Origin: Actinokineospora spheciospongiae
GTDB taxonomy: Bacteria; Actinomycetota; Actinomycetes; Mycobacteriales; Pseudonocardiaceae
Reading direction: 5' to 3'
NCBI RefSeq assembly: GCF_000564855.1
Contig: NZ_AYXG01000123.1
Span: 1 to 52,481, forward strand
DNA length: 52,481 nucleotides
Shown here: piece after piece, positions 15,113 to 23,624 of the stretch
How the letters are laid out: each line of letters begins with the position of its first letter
How positions within the stretch are numbered: position 1 is the stretch's first letter
Translations under genes and position numbers: made by a program
Notes under the pieces: model-generated
Told to the model about the DNA's origin: nothing
The model's input: the letters and a program-made list of their open reading frames with translations, nothing else
The model's database searches: none

Positions 15113-15475
15113 TCACCAGACCTGGAAGGCGCGCACCACGTATGGGGCCTCCGGCACGAAGGTCCCCCCTCCCGGATAGGTGTCGAACTCGCCCTCCGTG
15201 GCGCACTCCCGGCTCTGGTACACCGTGACCTGCCTGCTGAGCAGGTTGGCGAAGGACCTGGCGGCCACGTCCGGCGGGAGCGGGGTGCACTGGCCGACCG
15301 TGGTGTCGGCGAGGGTGGCGCGGTGCAGCGCGCCCGCGTGGTCGGCCTCGACCCACAGGCACAGCTCGCCGCGTTCGCACCCGACTCCCGAGGCGGCGGT
15401 GGCGACGGTGGCCCCGCCGAGCGCGGTCAGGACGGCCAGGAGGGCGATGACGGCGGCGCGGATGCGGTTCTGCAT
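15113..15475 (-). CDS. Secreted I36-type peptidase inhibitor-like protein
   Basis: A 120-aa protein with a clear signal peptide (MQNRIRAAVIALLAVLTALG, cleavage near ATAAS at 27-29). The mature part has four cysteines (33, 39, 63, 91) that could make two disulfides. ERGELCLWVEADHAG followed by SFANLLSRQVTVYQSREC resembles the peptidase-inhibitor I36 (SMPI-like, crystallin-fold) family of actinobacteria. It would act outside the cell on metallopeptidases if it keeps the family activity; many I36-like proteins have no proven inhibition. A long hairpin covers part of its ribosome site. Confidence 0.75.
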   Translation of the reverse strand: MQNRIRAAVIALLAVLTALGGATVATAASGVGCERGELCLWVEADHAGALHRATLADTTVGQCTPLPPDVAARSFANLLSRQVTVYQSRECATEGEFDTYPGGGTFVPEAPYVVRAFQVW

Positions 15476-15485
15476 GGCTGAAACC

Positions 15486-15533
15486 CCTTGTCCCCGGGCC
15501 GCCCCGCTGGTCGGGGCGGCTCCGGGGACAAGG
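15486..15533 (-). terminator. 21-bp stem hairpin between sugC and the I36 gene
   Basis: 15486-15506 pairs with 15512-15533 with one bulged base and a CTGGT loop. It lies 50 bases past the sugC stop and can end that transcript. It also includes four of six bases of the AAGGGG ribosome site (15484-15489) of the downstream gene, so it might limit its translation. Confidence 0.65.
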
Positions 15534-15563
15534 ATCGGTCAGTTCCGGATTTCCGGCAAAAAG

Positions 15564-15572
15564 TTGTCCACA
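15564..15572 (+). other. DnaA-box-like nonamer TTGTCCACA
   Basis: A single perfect actinobacterial-type DnaA box between sugC and the terminator hairpin. No other origin feature is nearby. Confidence 0.4.
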
Positions 15573-15582
15573 GGGGCTTGAC

Positions 15583-16764
15583 TCAGTCCGCGTAGGTCAG
15601 GTTCCGGCCGTCCCCGGGGTCGAACACCTGCAGCTTGTCGGCGTCGAACCACACCTGCGCCTCGGCGCCCTCGGCCGCGCCCGACGCGGCCGACAGGCGG
15701 GTCACGATCTGCGAGCCCGCGTCGCCGGTGTCGTGCGAGCCCGCGTCGGCGGCCAACTCGTCCAGCTCCGCCGAGGTCGCCGCGTCGCCCTCCAGGGTGA
15801 AGTAGGCGTACTTGTCCGACCCCATCGACTCCAGCACCTCCACCGTGGCGGTGAAGGTGCCGCCCCTGCTGCGCTCGGTGTCGTCGAGCAGGGTGGCGTC
15901 CTCGAAGTGCTCCGGGCGCAGGCCGATGATCACCTCGCGGGGGGCGTTCGCCGCCTCGACCAGGCCGCGGACGCGGTCGGTCAGCGGGAAGGCGCCCAGC
16001 GGGGTGTTGACCTCGCCGTTCTCCAGGGTGGCGGGCAGGAAGTTCATCGACGGGGAGCCGATGAAGCCCGCCACGAACAGGTTCTTGGGCTGCTCGTAGA
16101 GGGACTGCGGGGAACCGATCTGCTGCACCAGCCCGCCGCGCATGACCACGACCCGGTCGCCGAGGGTCATGGCCTCGGTCTGGTCGTGGGTGACGTACAC
16201 CGTGGTGGTGCCCAGGCGGCGCTGCAGCTTCGACACCGAGGTGCGCATCTGCACGCGGAGCTTGGCGTCCAGGTTGGACAGCGGCTCGTCCATCAGGAAC
16301 GCCTTGGGGTTGCGCACGATCGCCCGCCCCATCGCGACCCGCTGGCGCTGGCCACCGGAGAGGTTGCCCGGCTTGCGGTCGAGGTGCTGGGTCAGGTCGA
16401 GGACCTTGGCGGCCTCCTCGACCTTCTTGGTGACCGTGGCGTTGTCGACCTTGGCCAGGCGCAGCGGGAACGCCATGTTCTCCCGGACGCTCATGTGCGG
16501 GTACAGCGCGTAAGACTGGAACACCATGGCGATGTCGCGGTCCTTGGGGGCGCGTTCGTTGACCCGCTGCCCGTCGATGCGCAGCTCGCCCTCGGTGATG
16601 TCCTCCAGGCCCGCGATCATGTTGAGGGTGGTGGACTTCCCGCACCCGGACGGGCCGACGAGGATGATGAACTCCCCGTCGGCGATGGTGATGTCCACGT
16701 CGGACACCGCGAGGGCGCCGTCCGGGTAGCGCTTGGTGACCTTGTCCAGAACGATCTCTGCCAT
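15583..16764 (-). CDS. sugC: ABC transporter ATPase, SugC/UgpC/MsiK type
   Basis: A 393-aa ATPase that energises carbohydrate uptake. Walker A is GPSGCGKST (37-45), followed by the Q-loop VFQSYALYPHM, signature NLSGGQRQRVAMGRA, Walker B AFLMDEP and switch His in YVTHD. The C-terminal OB/MalK-like regulatory domain (SPSMNFLPATL, then IGLRPEHF) is complete. It is the last gene of the lpqY-sugA-sugB-sugC operon, starting 4 bases after sugB stops. Naming follows order and orientation relative to corA as in M. tuberculosis. SugC-type ATPases can be shared between importers, so multitasking is possible. Confidence 0.93.
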   Translation of the reverse strand: MAEIVLDKVTKRYPDGALAVSDVDITIADGEFIILVGPSGCGKSTTLNMIAGLEDITEGELRIDGQRVNERAPKDRDIAMVFQSYALYPHMSVRENMAFPLRLAKVDNATVTKKVEEAAKVLDLTQHLDRKPGNLSGGQRQRVAMGRAIVRNPKAFLMDEPLSNLDAKLRVQMRTSVSKLQRRLGTTTVYVTHDQTEAMTLGDRVVVMRGGLVQQIGSPQSLYEQPKNLFVAGFIGSPSMNFLPATLENGEVNTPLGAFPLTDRVRGLVEAANAPREVIIGLRPEHFEDATLLDDTERSRGGTFTATVEVLESMGSDKYAYFTLEGDAATSAELDELAADAGSHDTGDAGSQIVTRLSAASGAAEGAEAQVWFDADKLQVFDPGDGRNLTYAD

Positions 16765-16768
16765 CAGC

Positions 16769-17614
16769 TCAGCCCTTCACGGCGCCGGAGGTGAGCCCCG
16801 CGACGATGCGGCGCTGGAAGAACAACACGAACAGGATGATCGGGACGGTGATCACGACGGCGGCCGCCGAGATGGTCCCGGTGGGGTCCTCGAACTGCGA
16901 GGACCCGGTGAAGAACGACAGTGCCGCTGGCACGGTGCGCGACGCCTCCGTCGAGGTCAGCGAGATGGCGAACAGGAAGTCGTTCCAGCAGAAGATGAAC
17001 ACCAGGATGGCCGTGGTGAACACGCCGGGCGCGGCCAGCGGGGCGATGACCCGGCGGAACGCCTGGGCCGGGGTGGCGCCGTCCATCTTCGCGGCCTTCT
17101 CCAGCTCCCACGGGATCTCGCGGAAGAACGCCGACAGGGTGTAGATCGCCAGCGGCAGCGCGAAGGTGATGTAGGGCAGGATCAGGCCGGGCCAGGTGTC
17201 GAACAGCCCCAGCGAGCGCTCCATCTCGAACAGCGGCGAGACCAGCGACACCTGCGGGAACATGGCGATCAGCAGCGACACCCCGACCAGGACCTGCTTG
17301 CCGGGGAAGTCGAGCCGGGCGATGGCGTAGGCGGCCATGGTGCCCAGCACCACCGCGATCACCGTGGCGATGATCGCGATGCCGATGGAGTTGACCAGCG
17401 CCCGCAGGAACTCGCTGGTGCGGAAGATGTCGACGTAGTTCTGCAGCGTCCACGACCGGGGGATGAAGTTCCCGTCGGCGATGGTCTCCTTCGACTTCAG
17501 CGACAGCGACACGATCCACAGCACCGGCACCAGCGCGTAGACCACCACGACGAAGTCGAGCAGCGCCCAGCGGGCCCTGGCGCCGTTCTTGGAGGTGGCT
17601 CCGATGAGGGCCAT
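16769..17614 (-). CDS. sugB: Carbohydrate ABC permease, SugB/MalG type
   Basis: A 281-aa integral membrane permease with six predicted helices. The cytoplasmic EAA loop that contacts the ATPase is visible as [38 protein letters not shown] near the N-terminus is typical of the MalG subfamily. Its ATG shares a base with the sugA stop (TGATG), with GGGGGGAAG as ribosome site. With SugA it forms the pore of the importer. Trehalose as substrate is inferred from synteny with lpqY-sugABC. Confidence 0.92.
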   Translation of the reverse strand: MALIGATSKNGARARWALLDFVVVVYALVPVLWIVSLSLKSKETIADGNFIPRSWTLQNYVDIFRTSEFLRALVNSIGIAIIATVIAVVLGTMAAYAIARLDFPGKQVLVGVSLLIAMFPQVSLVSPLFEMERSLGLFDTWPGLILPYITFALPLAIYTLSAFFREIPWELEKAAKMDGATPAQAFRRVIAPLAAPGVFTTAILVFIFCWNDFLFAISLTSTEASRTVPAALSFFTGSSQFEDPTGTISAAAVVITVPIILFVLFFQRRIVAGLTSGAVKG

Positions 17615-18552
17615 CAGCGCTTCCCCCCGTTGTCGCTGCCCGGCGCGGACGTGCCGAACACCTTGATGAACACGAACGCGATGACGGCGACCGCGATGAA
17701 GATCAGCACCGACATGGTGGAGCCGATGCCCAGGTTCAACCCCTTGATGAGGTTGTTGTACGTCTGCATGGACACCGACCCGGTCTGCTGCGCGCCGTTG
17801 GTGAGCACGAAGATGTTGTCGAAGATGCGGAACGCGTCCAGGGTGCGGAACAGCAGCGCCACCAGGATCGCGGGCTTCATGACCGGCAGCATCACCTTGG
17901 TGAACCGCTGCCAGGCGGTCGCGCCGTCCATCGACGCGGCCTTGAGCAGGTCGTCCGGGACCAGGGCCAGCCCGGCCATCAGCAGCAGCGCCATGAACGG
18001 CACCGTCTTCCACACCTCGGCGAGGGTGATGATGGCCAGCGCGGGCACCCGCTGGGTGAGCAGGTCGGAGTCGGAGGCGAACAACTGCGCCAGGTAGCCG
18101 GTGTCCTTGGTCCAGGCGTAGCGCCAGGAGAACGCGGCCACGACGGTGACGATGCCGTACGGGATCAGCGCGACCGTGCGGACCAGGCCGCGGGCCACCA
18201 GCGTGCGGTGCATGATCAGGGCCAGGGCCATGCCCAGGACCAGTTCGATGACCACCGACACGACCGTGATCAGCGCGGTGACGCCGAACGCGGTCCACCA
18301 GTAGGAGTTGCCCAGCACGGTCGCGTAGTTCTCGAACCAGATGAACTCGCGCTGGTCCGGGAACCGCAGGTCGTAGCGCTGCAGCGACAGCCACAGCGAG
18401 TACAGCACCGGGTAGCCGGTGACGGCGACCATCACCAGCGCGGCGGGGGCGCACAGCATCAGCCCGAGCTTGCGCTCGGCCCGCTTGCCCTCGCTGAGCG
18501 CCTTCTTGCCCTTCTTCGCCGGGGCGGCCGGTTCCTCGATCGCGTGGCTCAC
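17614..18552 (-). CDS. sugA: Carbohydrate ABC permease, SugA/MalF type
   Basis: A 312-aa permease with a charged cytoplasmic head ([16 protein letters not shown]) and six helices. Its EAA loop reads [38 protein letters not shown] is a typical MalF-family first helix exit. The GTG start overlaps the binding-protein stop by 4 bases (GTGA), and the gene ends with a 1-base overlap to sugB, so the three proteins are translationally linked. Substrate is inferred. Confidence 0.92.
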   Translation of the reverse strand: MSHAIEEPAAPAKKGKKALSEGKRAERKLGLMLCAPAALVMVAVTGYPVLYSLWLSLQRYDLRFPDQREFIWFENYATVLGNSYWWTAFGVTALITVVSVVIELVLGMALALIMHRTLVARGLVRTVALIPYGIVTVVAAFSWRYAWTKDTGYLAQLFASDSDLLTQRVPALAIITLAEVWKTVPFMALLLMAGLALVPDDLLKAASMDGATAWQRFTKVMLPVMKPAILVALLFRTLDAFRIFDNIFVLTNGAQQTGSVSMQTYNNLIKGLNLGIGSTMSVLIFIAVAVIAFVFIKVFGTSAPGSDNGGKR

Positions 18553-19817
18553 GGCAGCACTCCCTTGGAGTCGAGGGCGTCCTGCAGTTCCTCGCGCAGC
18601 CGCTGCGCGGTGGCCTGCGGGTCGATGGACGAGGGCGGGGAGAGGATGGTGGAGATCAGCGTGGACACGTTCTGGTAGGCCGGGGTGATCGGCCGCGGCG
18701 ACGGCTTCTTCAGCTCGGCGAGGATGGTGTCGCGCATCGGGTACGGCTCGGCCATCTCCGGGTCGTCGTAGACCGACTCGATGGTGGGCGGGACACCGGA
18801 GTTGATCGCGGAGTACTTCTGGTGCTCGGCGCTGCGCAGGCACTTGACCGCCTCGAAGGCCTCCGGCTTGTGCCGGGAGTACTCGCTGACGGCCAGGTTG
18901 AACCCGCCGATGGTGGCGGTGCCGGTCTTGTCGGCGTCGACCGCGGGGTAGGGGGCCCACTTGAAGTGCTTGGCCAGTTCCGGGTTCGCCTTGCCCATGG
19001 CCGCGTACACGTAGGGCCAGTTGAGCATGAACGCCGAGGTGCCCTTCTCGTACTCCAGGCGGATCGGGTCCTCCTTGGCGTTGGACAGCGAGGCGCTGGC
19101 CACCGGGGAGGTCGCCAGGTCCTTGAGCGCCTGCAACGCCTTGACCGCGCCGTCGTCGACGACGGCCCTGGTGCTGTCGTCGGAGAGGATCTTGCCGCCC
19201 GCGCCGCCGACGAGGGTGTTGAACTGGACCACCAGGCCCTCGTACTGGGCGCCGGTCAGCAGGACCGCGCTGGGCTTGTCCTCCGCCTTGAGCTTCTCGG
19301 CGGTGGACAGCATCTCCGACCACGACTTCGGCGGGGTGGGCACCACGTCGTCGCGGTACCACAGCAGTTGCACGTTGGTGTTCTTCGGCGCGGCGTAGAG
19401 CTTGTCCTTCCACCGCGCGGTCTCCAGCGGGCCTGCGAGCGTGCCCCGCTCCACATCGGACTTGTCCGCGCCGGTCCACTCGGCGATCCAGCCCGCCTCG
19501 GCGAACTCGGCCACCCAGGTGACGTCGAGGCCGAGCACGTCCATGTCGGTGTCGCCCGCGGCGAGGCGGCGCACCATCTGCTCGCGCTGGCCGTCGGCCT
19601 CGCGCGGCAGGGTGTTGAGCGCGATCGTGTAGCGCCCGCCCGCCGCCTGGTTGCACATGGCGACGACCTGGTCGAAGTTCTCCTCGGTCGAGTAGTAGAC
19701 GTTCACGACGGTGCCCCCGCCGTCGGACCCGCACGCCGCCACTGCCGGGGACGCGACCAAGGCGGCGCTGAGCACCGCGATGAGGCGTCGTCCGCGGCGG
19801 CCGGGAATTCGATTCAC
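18549..19817 (-). CDS. lpqY: Sugar-binding lipoprotein, LpqY type
   Basis: A 422-aa extracellular solute-binding protein anchored by lipid. The N-terminus is basic, then hydrophobic, with lipobox VAAC and the modified Cys at 29. The mature part begins [17 protein letters not shown], and [16 protein letters not shown] and [19 protein letters not shown] are typical of LpqY-like trehalose receptors. The GTG at 19817 is chosen because GGAGGGG lies just upstream and the signal sequence begins there. It heads the operon. In mycobacteria LpqY-SugABC recycles trehalose released during envelope mycolylation. This organism may use it simply for trehalose uptake. Confidence 0.88.
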   Translation of the reverse strand: MNRIPGRRGRRLIAVLSAALVASPAVAACGSDGGGTVVNVYYSTEENFDQVVAMCNQAAGGRYTIALNTLPREADGQREQMVRRLAAGDTDMDVLGLDVTWVAEFAEAGWIAEWTGADKSDVERGTLAGPLETARWKDKLYAAPKNTNVQLLWYRDDVVPTPPKSWSEMLSTAEKLKAEDKPSAVLLTGAQYEGLVVQFNTLVGGAGGKILSDDSTRAVVDDGAVKALQALKDLATSPVASASLSNAKEDPIRLEYEKGTSAFMLNWPYVYAAMGKANPELAKHFKWAPYPAVDADKTGTATIGGFNLAVSEYSRHKPEAFEAVKCLRSAEHQKYSAINSGVPPTIESVYDDPEMAEPYPMRDTILAELKKPSPRPITPAYQNVSTLISTILSPPSSIDPQATAQRLREELQDALDSKGVLP

Positions 19818-19950
19818 CGTGCCCCTCCATTCCGACGGGCACGACGGGGGGAGGCCGCGCCGCGGATCAGGGCGACCCAGCACCTCGCCGTGCCACCGGC
19901 ACGCGATCAGCGGTCGTCGCCCCGCGCACCGGGTGTGCTGAACGTAGGCC

Positions 19951-19962
19951 CGGTGATCACCG
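19951..19962. promoter_or_regulatory. Palindrome CGGTGATCACCG upstream of lpqY
   Basis: A perfect 12-bp palindrome 134 bases upstream of the lpqY start, in the 19818-19986 gap. The core GGTGATCACC recurs at 42839 and 42916. It could be an operator. Confidence 0.35.
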
Positions 19963-19986
19963 CCCGCAATTCGGTGGGCGAACGGC

Positions 19987-20517
19987 CTAGCCGATGCCCC
20001 CGCCCGGCCCCATCGCCAGCTTGGCCAGCAGGTCGCGGCCCCGCTCGGCGTTGCGCGGCTGGGCGAGCACGTCGTAGCGGCCCGCGACGAGCTGGGTGGC
20101 GCTGGTGATCTCCCGCCCGCCGCGGCCGCGGGCGGTGGCGAACCCGACGGCGGCGAAGACGGTGCCGAACACCACCCCGGCCACCAGGCCGACGAGGATC
20201 GGCGCGAAGGACGCCTGCTGCTGGTTGAACAGGCCCAGCAGCAGCCCGACGAACAGGCCGAACCAGGCGCCGGACAGCGCGCCGGTGCCGAGCACCTTGG
20301 GCCAGCTCAGCCTGCCGATGACCCGCTCGACGAGCATCAGGTCGACCCCCACGATGGTCACCTCCTCGACCGGGAACTCACTGGTCGCCAGGTGCTGCAC
20401 CGCGCGGTGGGCCTCCTGGTAGGTGTCGTAGGAGCCGATCGGCCACCCGCTCGGCGGGGTCGGGACCTTGGGAAGACCCTGGTTCGCTCGTCCAGGGCCG
20501 GAGAACGCACCGGTCAT
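19987..20517 (-). CDS. Small glycine-zipper membrane protein (Rv1234-like)
   Basis: A 176-aa protein. Residues 25-70 (WPIGSYDTYQEAHRAVQHL, EVTIVGVDL) resemble the alpha/beta module of general-stress proteins of the GsiB/17M type. Two Gly-rich transmembrane segments follow (GAWFGLFVGLLLGLF and ILVGLVAGVVFGTVFAAVGF). A cytoplasmic tail ends YDVLAQPRNAERGRDLL. M. tuberculosis has a transmembrane gene (Rv1234) at this position before lpqY. The ATG at 20517 follows CAGACT by 6 bases. No enzymatic motif is present. Confidence 0.8.
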   Translation of the reverse strand: MTGAFSGPGRANQGLPKVPTPPSGWPIGSYDTYQEAHRAVQHLATSEFPVEEVTIVGVDLMLVERVIGRLSWPKVLGTGALSGAWFGLFVGLLLGLFNQQQASFAPILVGLVAGVVFGTVFAAVGFATARGRGGREITSATQLVAGRYDVLAQPRNAERGRDLLAKLAMGPGGGIG

Positions 20518-20523
20518 GCCCCC

Positions 20524-20529
20524 AGTCTG
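20524..20529 (-). promoter_or_regulatory. -10-like CAGACT, leaderless start of Rv1234-like gene
   Basis: CAGACT on the minus strand ends 6 bases before ATG at 20517. The rest of the gap to 20917 shows only a DnaA-box-like TGTGGACAA at 20768-20776. Confidence 0.4.
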
Positions 20530-20767
20530 CCAAGCCGGGATGAACGGTGCGAACCCGACAGCCGCGCTCTCAGCGGATACCCGCCCCGCTCCCCCACCCC
20601 GACCCGCCCTCCCGCCGATCCCGCGATCCACCCCGCCGCTCCGCCCCCCGATGCACCCCGCCGCCGCGCCCGAACCCCCACCAGTCGGAGCCCGCCCGCC
20701 CTGGGGGCTGACCGCCCTTTCCAGCGTATCGACCCCTGACCAGGGCAAACAAGGCCGCTCGCTGGCC

Positions 20768-20776
20768 TGTGGACAA
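20768..20776 (-). other. DnaA-box-like nonamer TTGTCCACA
   Basis: Single perfect copy on the minus strand in the gap before the acyl-CoA dehydrogenase gene. Confidence 0.35.
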
Positions 20777-20917
20777 CTCAGGGGGTTGTGGATGGACGTT
20801 TGCGGAGGCCGCCCACGACCAGCAGAGTGGACCCCGGGAGCAGACGGCGGCAGGCCACAACAGGAAACGGGGCAACGGCCAACGCCGTCGCCCCGCCCGG
20901 GAGAGGAGGAGAGGTGA

Positions 20918-22114
20918 TCAGTTCCGCGACTTGTACTCGCGCAGCAGACCGCGGGAGATGATGGTCTTCTGGATCTCGCTGGTGCCCTCGCCGATGAGCA
21001 GGAACGGGGCCTCGCGCATGAGGCGCTCGATCTCGTACTCCTTGGAGTAGCCGTAGCCGCCGTGGATGCGGAAGGACTCCTGGGTGACCTCGGCGCAGTA
21101 CTCGCTGGCGATCAGCTTGGCCATGCCGGCCTCGACGTCGTTGCGGGCGCCGGAGTCCTTGAGCCGGGCCGCGTTGACCATCATCAGGTGGGCGGCCTCG
21201 ACCTTGGTGGCCATCTCGGCGAGCTTGAAGGCGATGGCCTGGTGCTCGGCGATGGCCTTGCCGAAGGTCTTGCGCTGCTGGGCGTACTCCACGGCCAGCT
21301 CGAACGCCCGGATCGCGATGCCGCAGGCGCGCGCGGCGACGTTGACCCGGCCGACCTCGACGCCGTCCATCATGTAGCTGAAGCCCTTGCCCGGGGCTTC
21401 ACCCAGGACCTTGTCGGCACCGATCTTGAAGCCGTCGAAGACGGCCTCGGTGGTGTCGACGCCCTTGTAGCCCATCTTGTCGATCTTGCCGGGGATGGTG
21501 AGGCCGGGAGCGACCTCGCCGAAGCCCTCGGTCTTGTCCACCAGGAAGGTGGTGAGGTTCTGGTGCGGCTTCTCCGCGCCCTCGTCGGTCTTGGCCAGCA
21601 GGGCGATGAGGTTGGAACTGCCGCCGTTGGTCAGCCACATCTTGGCGCCGTCGATGACGTACCCGTCGCCGTCCTTGCGCGCCCGCGTCTTGATGGCGGC
21701 GACGTCGGAGCCCAGGTCGGGCTCGGACATGGAGAACGACCCGCGGATCTCACCGGCGGCCATCTTGGGCAGGTAGTGCTGCTTCTGCGCCTCGGTGCCG
21801 TGCTGCTTGACCATGTGCGCCACGATGAAGTGGGTGTTGATCACGCCGGAGACGCTCATCCAGCCGCGGGCGATCTGCTCCACGACCAGGGCGTAGGTCA
21901 GCAGGGACTCGCCGAGGCCGCCGTACTCCTCCGGGATGGTGAGCCCGAACAGGCCCATCTCCTTCATGCCCTCGACGATGTCCTTGGGGTACTCATCCGC
22001 GTGCTCCAGCGCCTGGGCGTTCGGGATGATCTCCTTGTCCACGAAGTCCTTGACGGTGGACAGGATCTCCTGCTGAACGTCGGTCAAGCCTGCGGTCTGG
22101 GCGAGGCGGGCCAT
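20918..22114 (-). CDS. Acyl-CoA dehydrogenase
   Basis: A 398-aa flavoenzyme oxidising an acyl-CoA to the 2-enoyl-CoA. The FAD/substrate motifs GSFSMSEPDLGSD and WLTNGG are intact. IHGGYGYSKEYEIERLMREA and GEGTSEIQKTI supply the C-terminal signatures, with the Glu of GEGTSE as the expected catalytic base. The length is standard. The ATG at 22114 has AGGGAG upstream. Its neighbours are two CitE-like lyases, and a MaoC hydratase sits 16 kb away. Methylsuccinyl-CoA or a short branched acyl-CoA is therefore a reasonable but unproven substrate. Confidence 0.93.
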   Translation of the reverse strand: MARLAQTAGLTDVQQEILSTVKDFVDKEIIPNAQALEHADEYPKDIVEGMKEMGLFGLTIPEEYGGLGESLLTYALVVEQIARGWMSVSGVINTHFIVAHMVKQHGTEAQKQHYLPKMAAGEIRGSFSMSEPDLGSDVAAIKTRARKDGDGYVIDGAKMWLTNGGSSNLIALLAKTDEGAEKPHQNLTTFLVDKTEGFGEVAPGLTIPGKIDKMGYKGVDTTEAVFDGFKIGADKVLGEAPGKGFSYMMDGVEVGRVNVAARACGIAIRAFELAVEYAQQRKTFGKAIAEHQAIAFKLAEMATKVEAAHLMMVNAARLKDSGARNDVEAGMAKLIASEYCAEVTQESFRIHGGYGYSKEYEIERLMREAPFLLIGEGTSEIQKTIISRGLLREYKSRN

Positions 22115-22211
22115 GCGAGCTCCCTGTCTGCGGTGACGTGGTTACCGGCCAGTATCCACCGGTCAACGCCCGTCCGCGCCATGGAAGTGGGAGGGGTCTC
22201 AGCGGTACCGC

Positions 22212-22397
22212 TCAGCTCGCGCGCAGCTCCAGCGCGGTGCCGCAGTCCTTGCAGTCCTCGGCCAGCACGTAGACGTCGGCGCCGCAGTCGACGCACTCGC
22301 GGAAGCTGCGGTCGAACAGGTCGTCGCGCTGCTTGCGCCGCCCGCCGAACACACCGAGGACGCCGCGGGACTCCGAAGGGAGGCTGTGTCTACCCAT
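22212..22397 (-). CDS. Small zinc-ribbon protein
   Basis: A 61-aa protein whose C-terminal half holds two CxxC knuckles, CVDCGADVYVLAEDCKDCG, sufficient to bind one Zn2+. The N-terminal half is basic (GGRRKQRDD). Such short ribbons often bind nucleic acid or serve as structural partners. It lies 97 bases upstream of the acyl-CoA dehydrogenase gene on the same strand. No ribosome site is clear before the ATG at 22397. Function unknown. Confidence 0.7.
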   Translation of the reverse strand: MGRHSLPSESRGVLGVFGGRRKQRDDLFDRSFRECVDCGADVYVLAEDCKDCGTALELRAS

Positions 22398-22575
22398 GTC
22401 GCACAGAAGACATCACAGGACGCCCATACGGCAACCCCCTGCCCGTGACCTGTGCGTTATGTCACCGCAACCTTTGGCGCCCCGTTACGTCCTTGACCTG
22501 CACCGTGACCGAAGCGTGACTTTTGAAAGGGGTAACGGCTTGATGACGCTGCGATGTCTTGGCTGATCACCGCGG

Positions 22576-22601
22576 GCTCGTGCGGCGGGAACGCCACGAG
22601 C
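22576..22601. other. Hairpin GCTCGTG/CACGAGC
   Basis: Seven perfectly paired bases with a 12-base loop in the 22398-22754 gap, directly before the 20-bp repeats. Confidence 0.4.
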
Positions 22602-22687
22602 GGATCGCGAGCGCCGTGGGCGGATCGGTGAGCACCATGAAGGGATCGTGAGCGCCGTGGGCGGTCCCTGAGCGCCGTGGGCGGTCC
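22602..22687. repeat. ~20-bp tandem repeat, four units
   Basis: Units start at 22602, 22622, 22643 and 22663 with period 20-21. Three share the core GAGCGCCGTGGGCGG; the unit at 22622 has diverged. Non-coding. Confidence 0.75.
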
Positions 22688-22706
22688 GACCACGTGGGGA
22701 AGAAGA

Positions 22707-22738
22707 CGAGCCGCCCCCGCGGTGGCGGGAGCGGCTCG
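22707..22738 (-). terminator. Terminator hairpin downstream of citE-like gene 2
   Basis: 22707-22720 pairs with 22725-22738 (14 bp, one mismatch, GGTG loop) and is followed on the minus strand by TCTTCTTCC. It lies 16 bases past the stop codon; a 10-base G run (22744-22753) separates them. Confidence 0.65.
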
Positions 22739-22754
22739 GACTCGGGGGGGGGGA

Positions 22755-23624
22755 TCAGCCGCGGTCGCGGATGGCGGCGGCGACGGAGAGGACCCGGCGG
22801 GCCTGGTCCACGTGCAGGTTCTCGATCATGCGGCCGTCGACGGTGACCACTCCCCTGCCCTCGGCGGTGGCGGCCTCGAACGCCTCGATGATCTTCTCCG
22901 AGCGGGCCACCTCCTCTTCCGACGGCGCGAAGACGCGGTTGCAGGTCTCCAGTTGGCCCGGGTGGATCAGGGTCTTGCCGTCGAAGCCGAACTGGCGGCC
23001 CTGGGTGCACTCCGCGGCGAAGCCCTCCAGGTCCTTCACGTCGTTGTAGACGCCGTCGAGGATGACCTTGCTGGTGGCGCGGGCGGCGAGCAGCGCCAGG
23101 GACAGGCCGCCGAGCAGGGGGGCTCGGCCGGGGACATGCTCGGCCTGCAACTCCTTGGCCAGGTCGTTGGTGCCCATGACCAGGACCGTGAGCCGGTCGC
23201 TGGCCGCGGCGATGTCGTGGGCGCGCAGCATGGCGATGGGGGTCTCGACCATGGCCCAGATCGCGGTGCGGTCGGGGGCGCCCGCCGCCTCCAGGGACTT
23301 CTCGATCTCGTGCACCTCGGCGGCGGAGTTGACCTTGGGCACCACGATGGCGTCCGGGCCCGCCTCGGCGGCGGCGCGGATGTCGTCGGCGTGCCACTCG
23401 GTGTCCAGGCCGTTGACCCGGATGGTCACCTCGCGGCGGCCGTACTCGCCGGAGGCGGCGGCGGCGCAGACGCGCGCGCGGCCGTCGGCCTTGGCGTCCG
23501 GGGACACCGAGTCCTCCAGGTCGAGGATCAGCGCGTCGGCGTCGAGGGTCTTGGCCTTCTCCAGGGCGCGCTCGTTGGCGCCGGGCATGTAGAGGACGGA
23601 GCGGCGGGGGCGGTAAGCGGTCAC
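22755..23624 (-). CDS. CitE/HpcH-family protein, Mcl2 (malyl-CoA thioesterase)-like
   Basis: A 289-aa TIM-barrel enzyme of the citrate lyase beta/HpcH-HpaI family. It shows [16 protein letters not shown], the metal-binding [30 protein letters not shown] and [12 protein letters not shown]. This length and motif set is like CitE, (R)-3-hydroxyacyl-CoA lyases and the malyl-CoA thioesterase Mcl2. Its GTG overlaps the stop of the longer paralogue by 4 bases, so both are made together. In the ethylmalonyl-CoA pathway, paralogous lyase (Mcl1) and thioesterase (Mcl2) work in sequence; assigning that here is inference. Confidence 0.85.
   Translation of the reverse strand: MTAYRPRRSVLYMPGANERALEKAKTLDADALILDLEDSVSPDAKADGRARVCAAAASGEYGRREVTIRVNGLDTEWHADDIRAAAEAGPDAIVVPKVNSAAEVHEIEKSLEAAGAPDRTAIWAMVETPIAMLRAHDIAAASDRLTVLVMGTNDLAKELQAEHVPGRAPLLGGLSLALLAARATSKVILDGVYNDVKDLEGFAAECTQGRQFGFDGKTLIHPGQLETCNRVFAPSEEEVARSEKIIEAFEAATAEGRGVVTVDGRMIENLHVDQARRVLSVAAAIRDRG

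Noticed and set aside
15564-20776. Replication origin based on TTGTCCACA boxes
   Set aside because: Only isolated boxes occur here, without clustering, AT-rich DNA or dnaA/dnaN genes.
22744-22753. Ten-base G run as a phase-variable switch
   Set aside because: It lies just past the citE-like stop codon, so slippage would not change any protein.
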